This document shows positions 41,616 through 50,880 of a DNA stretch of 64,000 nucleotides, piece by piece (position 1 is the first letter of the stretch; every line of letters starts with the position of its first letter). The notes under the pieces are model-generated. The model was not told the DNA's origin and did no database searches. It saw nothing but the letters and a program-made list of their open reading frames with translations. Origin of the DNA: JADJGC01 sp964617645 (GTDB lineage Bacteria; Zixibacteria; MSB-5A5; CAIYYT01); assembly GCA_964617645.1 (NCBI GenBank), contig CAZTYE010000002.1, positions 62,001 through 126,000 on the forward strand, written 5' to 3'. The position numbers and the translations under genes were made by a program.

Positions 41616-43317
41616 AAGCGGACTTGTCAATCGATTCGCGCAGCGCGTCCTCATCGACTATCACTTCACCGCCGTCGCGCTTCTGCTTTACCCAGTCGAC
41701 AACCGCGGATGAACGTTTGATATCTATTACCTTCTGTTGAACCTGCATGCTGACCTTGTCCAGCGGCGCCAGCACCGGCTGCTTGATCTCTTCAACTTTC
41801 AGGATCGAAAATTTCCCGGCTTCATTGCGGATTACTTCGGAAAACTCGCCGGGATCGAGGCTGCGCGCGCCGGCAAACAACTGCGGCGCAATCCGCTCGT
41901 TGATCCAGCCGATGGCGCCGCCTTTCTCGCGCATGCCCTCGCGCGTGGTGAACTGCGCAGCCAATGCGGCGAAGTCCTCCCCGTTGTGCAATCTTTGCAG
42001 CACGGCCGCCGCTTGAGCGGATGAATCCACTTGGATTTCCAAAACGCGCAATTCGAGCGGCGTCGCAAATTCCTCGCCGTGCTCATTGTAGTACTGGTAG
42101 ACTTCGTCCTCGGTGGCGGTGATTTTGCCGCCCACGATTTGGCGGATAAACTTGTCGACCATCAGGCCTTCACGAAACGCCGTGACGCGCTTCTCGAATT
42201 CCGGTCGCTCCGCGACCTTGCGCTGGTCGGCCTCATATTCCAGTATGTCGTTCATCCGCAGACGGAATATCGTTTGCCGCAAGGCGGCCGTATCATCAAA
42301 CCGCGGCCGATAAGCTTCATTGACGTTGCCGATGGCGTTCATATAAGCCTCGACCGTCATTTCGCCGCCGCTGAAACTGGCCAACACCATTTGCTGCTCA
42401 AAGGGTTTGAGGAGATCGAGCTGGGGAAAGAAGTTGTCCGGGCGCGCCGCGCCGCCCAACACCTTCGGATAATAAATATCGAGAGCTTCCATCAACATGT
42501 GGGTCGCTTCCGGATTGATCTGCACACCGGCCTTTTGCTCCAGTTCGCGGACGAACGCGCCTTCGACTTCACCCGCCTTGCGCTCGTGGAGGATTTGCCG
42601 AATCGTATTCGCCAAACTCTCAAACGACTCGACTTGGGCCGCCCGTTCGTCGATAAGCTTGATGATGTGATACCCGAATTGCGTTTTCACGGGCGCCGAA
42701 AGGTCGCCGCGATTTTTCAGGGCAAAGGCGGCATCCCGAAATTCCGGAACAATGTTCGCACCCCAGGTCAGCGTACCGATGTCGCCGCCGCGAACCGCCG
42801 AGGACTGGTCAAGCGAAATGCTGCGGGCGATTGATTCGAAATCTCCGCCCTGATTGAGCGCCAGAATGATGCTGTCGGCTTGCTCCTTCGTGGCCACGAC
42901 GATATGGGAAAGTTGCCGTTCGACTTTAAGCCGCTCGTAGAAATCGCGCACTTCGGCGTCACTCACTTCGACTCTTTCGGCGACTTCCATGCGGTAGAGC
43001 TCATCAAAGAGGAAATTCGACCGGCGCGCCCTAATCATCTTCTCGATTTCCGCGTCGTTTGCCAGTCCCGCTTCATAGGCGCCTTTGACCAGGATCTTGT
43101 ATTCGATGAGACTGTCCAGAGCCGCCCGCTTGGCCGCGTATTCTTCATCGAACGAGCCAAATGTCTGGCCGAGGTTAAGGAAGTAGTTGTTGATCAGGGA
43201 GACCGGAAGTTTCTCGCCGAACACCTCCGCAACGGTGGCGTCCTGCTTGGAACCGCACCCGGTCCAAAGACCGATCGCGGCGCAAATCAATGCTCCCCAG
43301 ACTGCAAATCGCTTCAT
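41599..43317 (-). CDS. PpiC-family lipoprotein with two parvulin domains
   Basis: 572 residues. ATG 43317 has GAGG 6 bases upstream. The lipobox Leu-Trp-Thr-Gly-Cys near residue 21 marks it as a lipoprotein. The N-terminal helical part resembles SurA/PrsA; parvulin domain 1 has His-Ile-Val-Val-Ala and Phe-Gly-Tyr-His-Ile-Ile-Lys, domain 2 near the C-terminus has Gly-Gly-Ala-Ile-Gly-Trp-Ile. It is translationally coupled to the surA-like gene and lies about 60 bases after mfd. A PrsA-like folding aid in the periplasm is likely. Confidence 0.87.
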   Translation of the reverse strand: MKRFAVWGALICAAIGLWTGCGSKQDATVAEVFGEKLPVSLINNYFLNLGQTFGSFDEEYAAKRAALDSLIEYKILVKGAYEAGLANDAEIEKMIRARRSNFLFDELYRMEVAERVEVSDAEVRDFYERLKVERQLSHIVVATKEQADSIILALNQGGDFESIARSISLDQSSAVRGGDIGTLTWGANIVPEFRDAAFALKNRGDLSAPVKTQFGYHIIKLIDERAAQVESFESLANTIRQILHERKAGEVEGAFVRELEQKAGVQINPEATHMLMEALDIYYPKVLGGAARPDNFFPQLDLLKPFEQQMVLASFSGGEMTVEAYMNAIGNVNEAYRPRFDDTAALRQTIFRLRMNDILEYEADQRKVAERPEFEKRVTAFREGLMVDKFIRQIVGGKITATEDEVYQYYNEHGEEFATPLELRVLEIQVDSSAQAAAVLQRLHNGEDFAALAAQFTTREGMREKGGAIGWINERIAPQLFAGARSLDPGEFSEVIRNEAGKFSILKVEEIKQPVLAPLDKVSMQVQQKVIDIKRSSAVVDWVKQKRDGGEVIVDEDALRESIDKSAYENKG

Positions 43318-43380
43318 TGACTGCCTCATATAAATAGTCATACAATCGATGCGTGGAATCGAACCACCGCAGAATTGGTA

Positions 43381-46300
43381 CTATAGCGAAAGCTCAAGGG
43401 TAAGCAATAGTTTTCTGGCCGACTTGAGCGGCGCCGGTTCGTTTCGGGGAAACGTGATCTTCGCGACAAAGCCGTCCGATGAATCAAATTCGATACCTGC
43501 CGGAACCGCCGTCCGCAGCCGCTCGATCTGCGCCTTGCTCGGGAACGATTCGGCCGCCCAACTCATGCTGAATGTGCTGCCGACCAATCGCACCCGTGCA
43601 ATGCGTTGCCGGCGCGCGGTGATATTGATTGCCATGAGATCGAGCAAATTCTCGGTCTCAGCGCCGTATTTGCCGAAGCGGTCGATCAACTCCTGCCCCA
43701 CGATTTCGAGATCGTCCGCAGATCGGGCGTCGGCGATTTTGCGGTAAATATCGACGCGCTGCCGTGAATCTTCAATGTACGTCTCGGGAATGTACGAATC
43801 GGCGTCCACTTCCAGCTTAACTTCGAAATCCAACTGCGTCGGTTCGCCCTTGATCTCCGCCACCGCTTCTTCCAGCAAGCGACAGTAAAGGTCGAATCCG
43901 ACTTCCTCGATGAACCCGTGCTGCTGCGCGCCGAGCATGTTGCCGGCGCCGCGGATTTCGAGGTCTTTCATCGCCAGATGAAAGCCCGAGCCGAGATCGG
44001 TGTGCTGCTCGATGGCCTTGAGCCGCTTGCGCGCCGTATCGGTCAACTGCTTGACCGGGGGGATCAGCAGGTACGCGTAGGCCCGGTGCTGCGACCGCCC
44101 GACCCGTCCGCGCAGTTGATAGAGTTGCGCCAGCCCGAAGCGATCGGCACGATTGATGATGATCGTATTCACCGACGGGATATCGATTCCCGATTCGATA
44201 ATCGCGCTCGACAAGAGCACATCGTAGTCTTTGTTAAGGAAGCCGATCATCACTTCTTCGAGCTCGTGCTCGTCCATCTGTCCGTGCGCGACCGCAATGC
44301 GAATATGCTTGAGCAACTTGCTCAAGTAGCGATGCATCGACTCAATCGTCTCCACGCGATTGTGAACAAAGTACACCTGCCCCTGCCGGCTGACTTCGTA
44401 ATTGATGGCTTCATAGATAATCTTTGGATCAAATTCGGCGATTTCGGTGGCAATCGGCTGGCGGTCTTTCGGTGATGTGTTAATCAGAGACATGTCGCGC
44501 GCTCCCAATAGCGACATTTGCAACGTCCGGGGAATCGGTGTCGCCGTCATGGTCAGGCAGTCCGCCTGTTGTCTCAAGAACTTCAGCCGCTCCTTGTGGC
44601 GCACACCAAACCGCTGCTCTTCGTCAACAACGATCAAGCCGAGGTTGGGAATGTGCATGTCCTTCTGCAACAGGCGGTGCGTGCCGATGACGATATCGAC
44701 CTTCTGCGCGTCCAGATCGGCAATGATTTGCTTCTGCTCGGCCTTACTGCGAAAACGCGACAACATCTCGATGCGGATCGGAAACGACCCCAGCCGGCGG
44801 CGAAACGTATCCAGATGTTGCCGCGCAAGGATCGTCGTCGGGACGAGCACGGCAACCTGCTTTCCCCCGGCGATCGCTTTCAACGCTGCGCGAATCGCGA
44901 CTTCCGTCTTGCCGAATCCGACATCGCCGCAAATCAGTCGGTCCATCGGCGCGGCCAACATCATGTCGGACTTGACCGCCGCGATTGCGGTCAATTGATC
45001 CGCCGTTTCTTCGAACGGGAAAGACGCCTCCAATTGTCGCATCAAGTCGTCGTCGGCCGGAAACGCCAGGCCGGGACGCGCCTTGCGCGCCGCATAAAGT
45101 CGAATCAACTCCTCCGCCATGTCGGCAATCGCTTTTTTCGTCCGCGCTTTGACTCGCTCCCAGCCCTTGCTGCCGAGTTTGGTTAGCTGCGGGGCGCCTT
45201 CCTTGCCGACGTACTTCTGTACGCGCGCAAACTGCTCGATGGGAACATAGAGCTTGTCATCGTCCGCATAAGCGATGAGCAGGCATTCGCGCTTGCGGCC
45301 ATCAATGGAAATGTCGCGCAGGCCCCGATAGCGGCCGATGCCGTAATCGATGTGCACGATGTAGTCGCCAAGCTCGAGGGCATTGTAGGAACTGATCGCT
45401 TGTCCCTCTTTGAACTTTCGGCGCCGGCGTCGAATCACCTGCCGCTCGAAGATCTGGTGGTCGGTGAGAACCACCAAATCACAATCTGGCGCCAAAAACC
45501 CGCGCATCAAGCTTGACACGGCAAAAGTCACACGCCCTGAGTACTCGTTGAGCAGTTCCTCGAGACGCTCGCTTTGCAGCTCGGTGTCGGAGAGTAGAAA
45601 TACCGTCTTGTGCGCGGCCAGCCAGTCATCGAGCAGACCGCGCAAGGCCGAGATTTGCCCGTTTAGCGACGGGTGGTCGCGAAAGTCAAAACTCACACCG
45701 TCGTGAGTGTGTCCCAGGACGCGTTCGCGCACCGCCGGTAGCGCCGCCAATCGCTGCAGCACGGTCGCGCTCAAGTCGTAGATCCTCTCCGGCGCCGGCG
45801 CTTCCGGGAAAGTTAATCGATGTTGCTCGTGCAGCGCCTGCGTTTCGTCGTCGAAATGCTCGAATCGGCTGTCGACGGCATCGGGATCGCAAATATAGAC
45901 GCTGGCTTCGGGGCCGAGATGATCAAGCAACGAGGCGCGCTCGACTCCCAGAAGCGAGGCTACCCATTCCAAACCCGGATAGTCAAAACCGCTCAGGAGC
46001 TTGTCGCGAAGCCGGTCGGCGACCACCGGATCGAGCGCATCGACGCGCCGTTCCATTTCGTCGGGGGTGAGCAGGATTTCGCGGCGGGGAATGATGGCGA
46101 TCGATTCGACCTTCTCGATCGATCGTTGGGAGATGACGCTGAACAATCGCAGTGAATCGATCATGTCGCCGAAGAATTCGCAGCGCACAGGATTGGCGGA
46201 GGTGAACGGGAAAACGTCAAGTATTCCGCCGCGCACGGCGAACGTGCCGACCTCTTCACAAATCGACATCCGCTCGTAACCGAGTGAAGCCAGCCACTCC

Positions 46301-46752
46301 ACGAGCGTCGTAAGATCAAATTCAAGGCCGGGCCTGAGATCGAAACACACCGATTTGAGTTGTGCCTGAGTGATCGTCGGCTGACGCAGCGCTTCGGGAG
46401 TGGTGACCACAACGCACGGGACGGCGGTGTTCAGATTCCACAGCGTTTCCAGGCGGGCGGCGACATTCTCTTGCGGCGGCGCGATCCAGTCATATGGATA
46501 AGCGCCCCACTCGGGAAAGAGGTGAACTACATCTTCGCCACAAACGTCCTGAAGATCGGCATGCAAGTTCTCGGCCAGCGCTGCAAACGGAGCAATCACA
46601 AGCGCCGTTTGCTTGCGATTGCGCCAGATATCATCAATGAGAAACGCGTTCGCCGAGCCGGCGAGACCGGCTACTTCAAGTACCCGCTCTTGTTCGAGAC
46701 GCCGACGAAATTCGATGATTGCGGGCGAGCGTGAGAGCGCCTGACGCACCAT
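43381..46752 (-). CDS. mfd: transcription-repair coupling factor Mfd
   Basis: 1123 residues. Mfd removes RNA polymerase stalled at DNA damage and recruits UvrA. The N-terminal UvrB-like part, the RNA-polymerase-interacting Asp-Tyr-Ile-Val-His-Ile-Asp-Tyr-Gly-Ile-Gly-Arg-Tyr, the motor with Gly-Asp-Val-Gly-Phe-Gly-Lys-Thr-Glu-Val (Walker A) and Asp-Glu-Glu-Gln, and the C-terminal TRCF domain are all present. The start is uncertain: ATG 46752 begins just before the homology but has no RBS, while GAGGAGG at about 46784 precedes in-frame codons that lack an ATG. An open frame begins at TTG 46806. Confidence 0.94.
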   Translation of the reverse strand: MVRQALSRSPAIIEFRRRLEQERVLEVAGLAGSANAFLIDDIWRNRKQTALVIAPFAALAENLHADLQDVCGEDVVHLFPEWGAYPYDWIAPPQENVAARLETLWNLNTAVPCVVVTTPEALRQPTITQAQLKSVCFDLRPGLEFDLTTLVEWLASLGYERMSICEEVGTFAVRGGILDVFPFTSANPVRCEFFGDMIDSLRLFSVISQRSIEKVESIAIIPRREILLTPDEMERRVDALDPVVADRLRDKLLSGFDYPGLEWVASLLGVERASLLDHLGPEASVYICDPDAVDSRFEHFDDETQALHEQHRLTFPEAPAPERIYDLSATVLQRLAALPAVRERVLGHTHDGVSFDFRDHPSLNGQISALRGLLDDWLAAHKTVFLLSDTELQSERLEELLNEYSGRVTFAVSSLMRGFLAPDCDLVVLTDHQIFERQVIRRRRRKFKEGQAISSYNALELGDYIVHIDYGIGRYRGLRDISIDGRKRECLLIAYADDDKLYVPIEQFARVQKYVGKEGAPQLTKLGSKGWERVKARTKKAIADMAEELIRLYAARKARPGLAFPADDDLMRQLEASFPFEETADQLTAIAAVKSDMMLAAPMDRLICGDVGFGKTEVAIRAALKAIAGGKQVAVLVPTTILARQHLDTFRRRLGSFPIRIEMLSRFRSKAEQKQIIADLDAQKVDIVIGTHRLLQKDMHIPNLGLIVVDEEQRFGVRHKERLKFLRQQADCLTMTATPIPRTLQMSLLGARDMSLINTSPKDRQPIATEIAEFDPKIIYEAINYEVSRQGQVYFVHNRVETIESMHRYLSKLLKHIRIAVAHGQMDEHELEEVMIGFLNKDYDVLLSSAIIESGIDIPSVNTIIINRADRFGLAQLYQLRGRVGRSQHRAYAYLLIPPVKQLTDTARKRLKAIEQHTDLGSGFHLAMKDLEIRGAGNMLGAQQHGFIEEVGFDLYCRLLEEAVAEIKGEPTQLDFEVKLEVDADSYIPETYIEDSRQRVDIYRKIADARSADDLEIVGQELIDRFGKYGAETENLLDLMAINITARRQRIARVRLVGSTFSMSWAAESFPSKAQIERLRTAVPAGIEFDSSDGFVAKITFPRNEPAPLKSARKLLLTLELSL

Positions 46753-46808
46753 GCTCGATCCGCTATTTTTGCGCGCAGCGATTGTTTCCTCCTCAAGCAA
46801 ACGCAATT

Positions 46809-46840
46809 ATCCCACGTCCCCGGCGTTGCGGGGGTGGGAT
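46809..46840. other. GC-rich hairpin in the mfd upstream region
   Basis: Seven-base outer arms (ATCCCAC and GTGGGAT) and five-base inner arms (CCCCG and CGGGG) enclose a 6-base loop, with a two-base bulge. No T-tract follows on either strand, so a simple terminator is unlikely; a leader structure or a repeat remnant is possible. Confidence 0.4.
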
Positions 46841-47028
46841 GACCTTTGACACTTACCGCAGTATCGTGCCTTAACTGATTATCGTCAAGCGCATTGTGCG
46901 CGACAAGGGCTTGATCGGGCAGTTAAGGCTAATTTCACGCTGAAACGCTGCCGATAATAGACACACGGAATCAGGATTCCTGTATTGACGGCAGTGAGTC
47001 CGTTTCACCCGAACTTGAGGTGCGCAGA

Positions 47029-47460
47029 ATGTCTTTCAAGACAATTCTTTGGGCCGGCGTTTTTGCTTTTCTGGCCTTAGCGGTTTACAAGGTGTTCAAA
47101 GTCGACACGACCGACCCTCAGGCCGTCATCTCTCGTTATCTCTCACACTGGGAGTCGAACAACACCACCGGGATGTATCCGCTGCTGTCTGAGCGCGCCA
47201 AGAACGAGCTGCGCAAAGCCAACGTGCAAAGCGTTACCGACTACTACGCGTGGTTCACCGACCACCGCGCCGACCTTTCGGGATATCAATTGGTGACGCA
47301 CGAAATTAACGAAAACAACGGCCGCTTCTGGGTTCACATGCGCGTGCTCGATTATGTCGGCCGTGAGGTCCAGCAGGACGCTACTTTTGTCGTTGTGCGC
47401 GAGGTCGACGGCTGGCGCGTCGACGGCTGGCAATCGGGCGGGTCGTACAACCTGCCTTAG
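47029..47460 (+). CDS. membrane-anchored NTF2-like protein
   Basis: 143 residues. ATG 47029 has GAGGTG 6 bases upstream; a GTG three codons earlier is possible. One N-terminal hydrophobic segment (Ile-Leu-Trp-Ala-Gly-Val-Phe-Ala-Phe-Leu) is followed by Asp-Pro-Gln-Ala-Val-Ile-Ser-Arg-Tyr-Leu, a helix region and four strands ending in Val-Asp-Gly-Trp, a sequence typical of SnoaL/NTF2-like folds. Function unknown. It is divergent from mfd and converges on ppiD with a shared hairpin between. Confidence 0.65.
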   Translation: MSFKTILWAGVFAFLALAVYKVFKVDTTDPQAVISRYLSHWESNNTTGMYPLLSERAKNELRKANVQSVTDYYAWFTDHRADLSGYQLVTHEINENNGRFWVHMRVLDYVGREVQQDATFVVVREVDGWRVDGWQSGGSYNLP

Positions 47461-47486
47461 TTCCACATCGTTTATGGGAAAAGAAG

Positions 47487-47514
47487 AACGCGGCAGTCCA
47501 ATGACTGCCGCGTT
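47487..47514. terminator. strong hairpin between convergent genes
   Basis: Perfect 12-base arms (47487-47498 and 47503-47514) around a 4-base loop. The minus-strand side is followed by TTCTTCTTTT, so it ends the ppiD transcript best; it may also stop readthrough from the plus-strand gene ending at 47460. Confidence 0.75.
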
Positions 47515-47561
47515 ATCCCTTCGGCCTTACGGCCGACAAAATTTAGCTCAGAGAAGTCGCA

Positions 47562-49382
47562 CTACATGTTTTCGCCGAACAGCGCCTTGCGGTTGTCCTC
47601 GATATCGGCATCATCGATCAGCTTGGTAAACCACTTCTCCCAGTAAGCGCTCTGCGCGGTTTGCAGTGTGCGCGTGCGCAGCGAGTCCTTCTCGGCGGCA
47701 AAACCGTCGGTGTTCGCCGGAATTCGCTCCTTGAACTCAATTATCGCTGCGCCATTCTGGGTCAGAACCGGCGGCGCGAAACGCTTGGCCTCGGAAAGCG
47801 AGAACGCGGTACCGATAAACGCAGCATCGTTCCCCATTCCGGGTAGTCGACCGCTGCGCGAGAAATATCCGGATTCAGTGACTTCATTACCCGAGGCCTT
47901 AGCGGCGTCGGCCAGCGATCTGCCCGATATCAGTTCATTGTAGACGCGTTGCGCCACGGCTAACGCGGATGCCCGCTGCCGCTTTTCGATCAGCTTGCGC
48001 TGGATGACCGGGTAGACGTCCGCGAATTCCGCTACGCCCTCGGGTTTGACCCGATCTTTGCGCAACAGATAGATGGCGTCGGTGCGGTCTTTCAGATCCG
48101 AGAATGAACCGTCTGCGGCGCTGAAAAGCCACTTCTCGAGCTCTGGATCCCGGCCAAAGACGCCGATCGGCGTATCGCGGCCAACCTTCCGCGCGGGATC
48201 ACTCAGTATTTTTAGTTCAGCGGCCAGAGTCGTTGCGTTCGCGGCTGTAGCTTCGCTTTTGAATCGCGTCGCGCGCGCCATCAGCGCCGCGACCGTCTCG
48301 TCCGACATTTGGGGTTTGATGAGTATGTGTGCCGCTTCCACTTCATCGAGCTCGCCGGTCTTTCGCGTGCCGGTGCGTTTGATGATGTGATAGCCGAATC
48401 GAGTCTTAATCGGCGGCGAGATTTGCCCATCCTGCATCGCGAACGAAGCCGAGTCGAATTCTCGCACCATCGCGCCGCGCGCGAAAAATCCAAGCGACCC
48501 ACCTTTCCCGCGACCGGATGGGTCTTCGGTGTGCTCGTTGGCCAGCGTTTCAAAGTCGGCGCCGGCGTCAAGCTGCGCCTTGAGATCGAGCGCCTTCTGC
48601 AACGCCCGCTGATCATCTTCCGGCGAAGATTCCTTGACCAAACGGAAAGTCGTATAGTAGGCCTGCTCCGGCTCACGAAACTCGCTCGGGTTGGCATCGT
48701 AATACGCGCGCACTTCCGCCGAATCGATTTCAGTCGGCTGCACCGGGAATTTGCTGTAAGGAATCAACACATAGTCGACTTTGACGCGCTCGTTCTCGCG
48801 AATGTAAATATCCTGAAGCTCGGCATCGGAAACTCGAACCATGGAGACAACGTAATCCTGGAGCTTAAAGGTCATCAGGCGCGGCCGCATCATAACCTCA
48901 AGTTGGCGCCAGAGATCGCGAAACTGCGGATCGCTGAAGGCTTGCAGGTACTTGTTGTAGTCAAACCGCCCTTCGGTCAGAAACGGTTCCAGTCCCTGAA
49001 CGTCCTGCGGCGGGTAGCGTCGCAGAAAATCGACCATCTCCGCGTCGGTAATCGTCAGACCCAAGCGTTCGACTTGCTCTTGCTGAAGATAGCTGCTGAC
49101 GAACTCGTTCCAGGCTTGCTGGCGCGCCTGCCGATAGTCGGATTCGGTAAATTCTTTGTCCGGACTTTGTTGGCGCTGCTGGTCGATGAGATTGTCCGCG
49201 ACGCGGGCAAAATTCTCGTAGGGGATTTCCTTGCCGTTTATCTTGCCGACCACGTTCGGTCCCATGCCGCCGCTGCGGCTGCCGGTGAGATCCATGCCCC
49301 AGGCGAAGATAATCGTGCCAACAAAGGCGATCACGAGTATCCAAATAATGATCTTTGTATTATCGCGTAGAACTTGCATCAT
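47562..49382 (-). CDS. ppiD: PpiD-like inner-membrane folding chaperone
   Basis: 606 residues. One N-terminal membrane helix (Ile-Ile-Ile-Trp-Ile-Leu-Val-Ile-Ala-Phe-Val-Gly) and a SurA-type helical domain with Val-Gly-Lys-Ile-Asn-Gly-Lys-Glu-Ile are followed by a parvulin domain (Gly-Gly-Ser-Leu-Gly-Phe-Phe, Phe-Gly-Tyr-His-Ile-Ile-Lys) and a second, weaker one with His-Ile-Leu-Ile-Lys. PpiD works at the Sec exit to help fold secreted proteins. It is the third parvulin protein within 9 kb. Confidence 0.88.
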   Translation of the reverse strand: MMQVLRDNTKIIIWILVIAFVGTIIFAWGMDLTGSRSGGMGPNVVGKINGKEIPYENFARVADNLIDQQRQQSPDKEFTESDYRQARQQAWNEFVSSYLQQEQVERLGLTITDAEMVDFLRRYPPQDVQGLEPFLTEGRFDYNKYLQAFSDPQFRDLWRQLEVMMRPRLMTFKLQDYVVSMVRVSDAELQDIYIRENERVKVDYVLIPYSKFPVQPTEIDSAEVRAYYDANPSEFREPEQAYYTTFRLVKESSPEDDQRALQKALDLKAQLDAGADFETLANEHTEDPSGRGKGGSLGFFARGAMVREFDSASFAMQDGQISPPIKTRFGYHIIKRTGTRKTGELDEVEAAHILIKPQMSDETVAALMARATRFKSEATAANATTLAAELKILSDPARKVGRDTPIGVFGRDPELEKWLFSAADGSFSDLKDRTDAIYLLRKDRVKPEGVAEFADVYPVIQRKLIEKRQRASALAVAQRVYNELISGRSLADAAKASGNEVTESGYFSRSGRLPGMGNDAAFIGTAFSLSEAKRFAPPVLTQNGAAIIEFKERIPANTDGFAAEKDSLRTRTLQTAQSAYWEKWFTKLIDDADIEDNRKALFGENM

Positions 49383-49601
49383 AGCGGAAATCTTCCTCCG
49401 TCAGAAATAGTGCCAAAACTTTAAGAATATACACCTGAGGTCGGCCAGCGCAAGGAGAAACGTGAGCGGCCGTCTGACCCGATTTCGCCCGTCGCGGTGC
49501 ACACGAGCATCGGCGTGGTTCCGAAGCGGCCGGTTAACATGGGGGCGTCCATGCTGCGCGGCCGGATGTGTGCGCTACGCCCGGATGCTCAGATTCTCCA
49601 A

Positions 49602-49862
49602 CTAATTCACGGCCTGAAGATAGGCGACGATCTCGGCCCGCTTGAGTGAGTCTAATTTGGCGATCTGGCCATACCGTCCGACTAATGCCGGCCACGCTTC
49701 ATCAGAGTGTCTGCTCGGATTCGGCAACACGTGACAGGCATTGCAGTTGGCGCGGAACAGCCGCTCACCATTGGACATTTCGCGAACGTTTGTGCTTGTC
49801 GCACAAGCCGCAGCAATGACTGAAACAGCAGCGCAATAGATCAATATCGCTACGCCCCTCAT
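49602..49862 (-). CDS. lipoprotein cytochrome c, monoheme
   Basis: 86 residues from ATG 49862, which overlaps the upstream stop codon as ATGA. The lipobox Ile-Ala-Ala-Ala-Cys puts the lipidated Cys at residue 20. The heme motif is Cys-Asn-Ala-Cys-His (residues 40-44), followed by Leu-Pro-Asn-Pro-Ser-Arg-His and a C-terminal helix. No Met follows the motif, so the sixth iron ligand is unclear; His52 is possible. It likely carries electrons in the periplasm. The longer open frame to 50066 is antisense-like overlap with its neighbour. Confidence 0.78.
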   Translation of the reverse strand: MRGVAILIYCAAVSVIAAACATSTNVREMSNGERLFRANCNACHVLPNPSRHSDEAWPALVGRYGQIAKLDSLKRAEIVAYLQAVN

Positions 49863-50572
49863 AGGCCGACCCCCATCAGGAACCGAACTCGGGCGTCGTC
49901 CGACTGCTCGTTTAACCCAAACACCGCGCCGATTGAGTACCACCACTCCCCGGAGGCGAAAGAGATCGTCGGTCCGAGATAGCTGGTTGTCGCCGATTCG
50001 CCGTCCTCGAACTCGATTCTGGTCACGGATTCGATACCCGCTGCGAAGGCCGGCACGAACTCCCACGACAGGCCGGCATCAAGGCCGACTTCATGCGTGG
50101 CGTCGGGGGCAAAGAAATATTCGTAGAGCGGATTGAAGGCGATGTTGAAGCGGTCTTGGGTACGCGCCAAAATCAACTTTGCCTCTAACTTGTTCGGCTG
50201 GGTGAGGTCTACTTTACGGTTATACTCGAAGTAAAGCAGCGGATCAAGTAAATATTGACCGGCTTCACCAATCCGATACCGAGTACGTAACTGAACCGCA
50301 TCCCACTTGAAACTGCCGCCCTCAGGTTGCGCGAAAATCTGATAGATTGAGACATCCCATCTGGGCGTTAATCCTTGCTCAATTTCAAGTCGCATCTCCC
50401 ACCGGTCGCGGTTGCCCTCAAGGCGCGTTGTCTGGTAGATTTCGAGCTCGGTAGCGCTTTGCAGCATCGTCTGATATGCATAGGTCCAGACGTACTTTCT
50501 GCGGTCACCGTTAGCCTGCACAACAAGCAATACAGACAAAGCCACAAGGAGCCAACATCTGCGTAACATCAT
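49859..50572 (-). CDS. outer-membrane beta-barrel-like protein
   Basis: 237 residues. A cleavable signal peptide ends near Ala-Asn-Gly. The rest is alternating strands with many aromatic residues (Trp-Thr-Tyr-Ala-Tyr, Leu-Leu-Asp-Pro-Leu-Leu-Tyr-Phe-Glu-Tyr, Trp-Trp-Tyr-Ser-Ile) and the C-terminal segment Arg-Val-Arg-Phe-Leu-Met-Gly-Val-Gly-Leu, as in small outer-membrane barrels. AAAGGA precedes the tandem ATG-ATG start. It is coupled to the cytochrome gene, so the two probably form a small electron-transfer or uptake unit. Confidence 0.7.
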   Translation of the reverse strand: MMLRRCWLLVALSVLLVVQANGDRRKYVWTYAYQTMLQSATELEIYQTTRLEGNRDRWEMRLEIEQGLTPRWDVSIYQIFAQPEGGSFKWDAVQLRTRYRIGEAGQYLLDPLLYFEYNRKVDLTQPNKLEAKLILARTQDRFNIAFNPLYEYFFAPDATHEVGLDAGLSWEFVPAFAAGIESVTRIEFEDGESATTSYLGPTISFASGEWWYSIGAVFGLNEQSDDARVRFLMGVGL

Positions 50573-50880
50573 GAATTCCTTTCATTTAGCACTTTTCCGC
50601 CACCGTACATTCCTAAGTTGACAAAGTTAGTAAGGATTGCGCGTTAGTCAAGAGAAATTTGATCGGTTTTGTGTCATATTTTCGTGACAATTCTCTTCAG
50701 TTGTCATGCACAAGTCAACGGGCGGTATCTGAAGCGTTGTTCCGACGTCACGACAATGAGGGCAGGATGTTGCTCACATGCCTGGTGCGACTTCCTCGAC
50801 GTCAACGAATCGGGGTTCAAAGCTTGACATGACTTTGTCTACCGGTAGATTCCTATGCCGCATGGACGTGGCAAGCGCAC
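50573..50880. other. divergent regulatory region
   Basis: 308 bases between a minus-strand gene and a plus-strand gene. The stretch 50600-50710 is AT-rich compared with its surroundings. A clear promoter for the rightward gene lies at 50824-50851. A leftward promoter was looked for; only weak matches are seen. No coding content was found. Confidence 0.55.
50824..50851 (+). promoter_or_regulatory. promoter of the PqqD-M50-HlyD gene
   Basis: TTGACA (50824-50829) and TAGATT (50846-50851) separated by 16 bases, 30 bases before the ATG. Confidence 0.5.

Noticed and set aside
42031..42834. 267-codon plus-strand frame
   Set aside because: Antisense to the PpiC lipoprotein gene.
43343..43366. T-arm-like GGTTCGATTCC on the minus strand
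   Set aside because: A GTGG-TTCGATT-CCAC loop is present, but no acceptor or anticodon arm can be built, since upstream is the end of mfd.
48309..49370. 353-codon plus-strand frame
   Set aside because: Antisense to ppiD with no motif or RBS.
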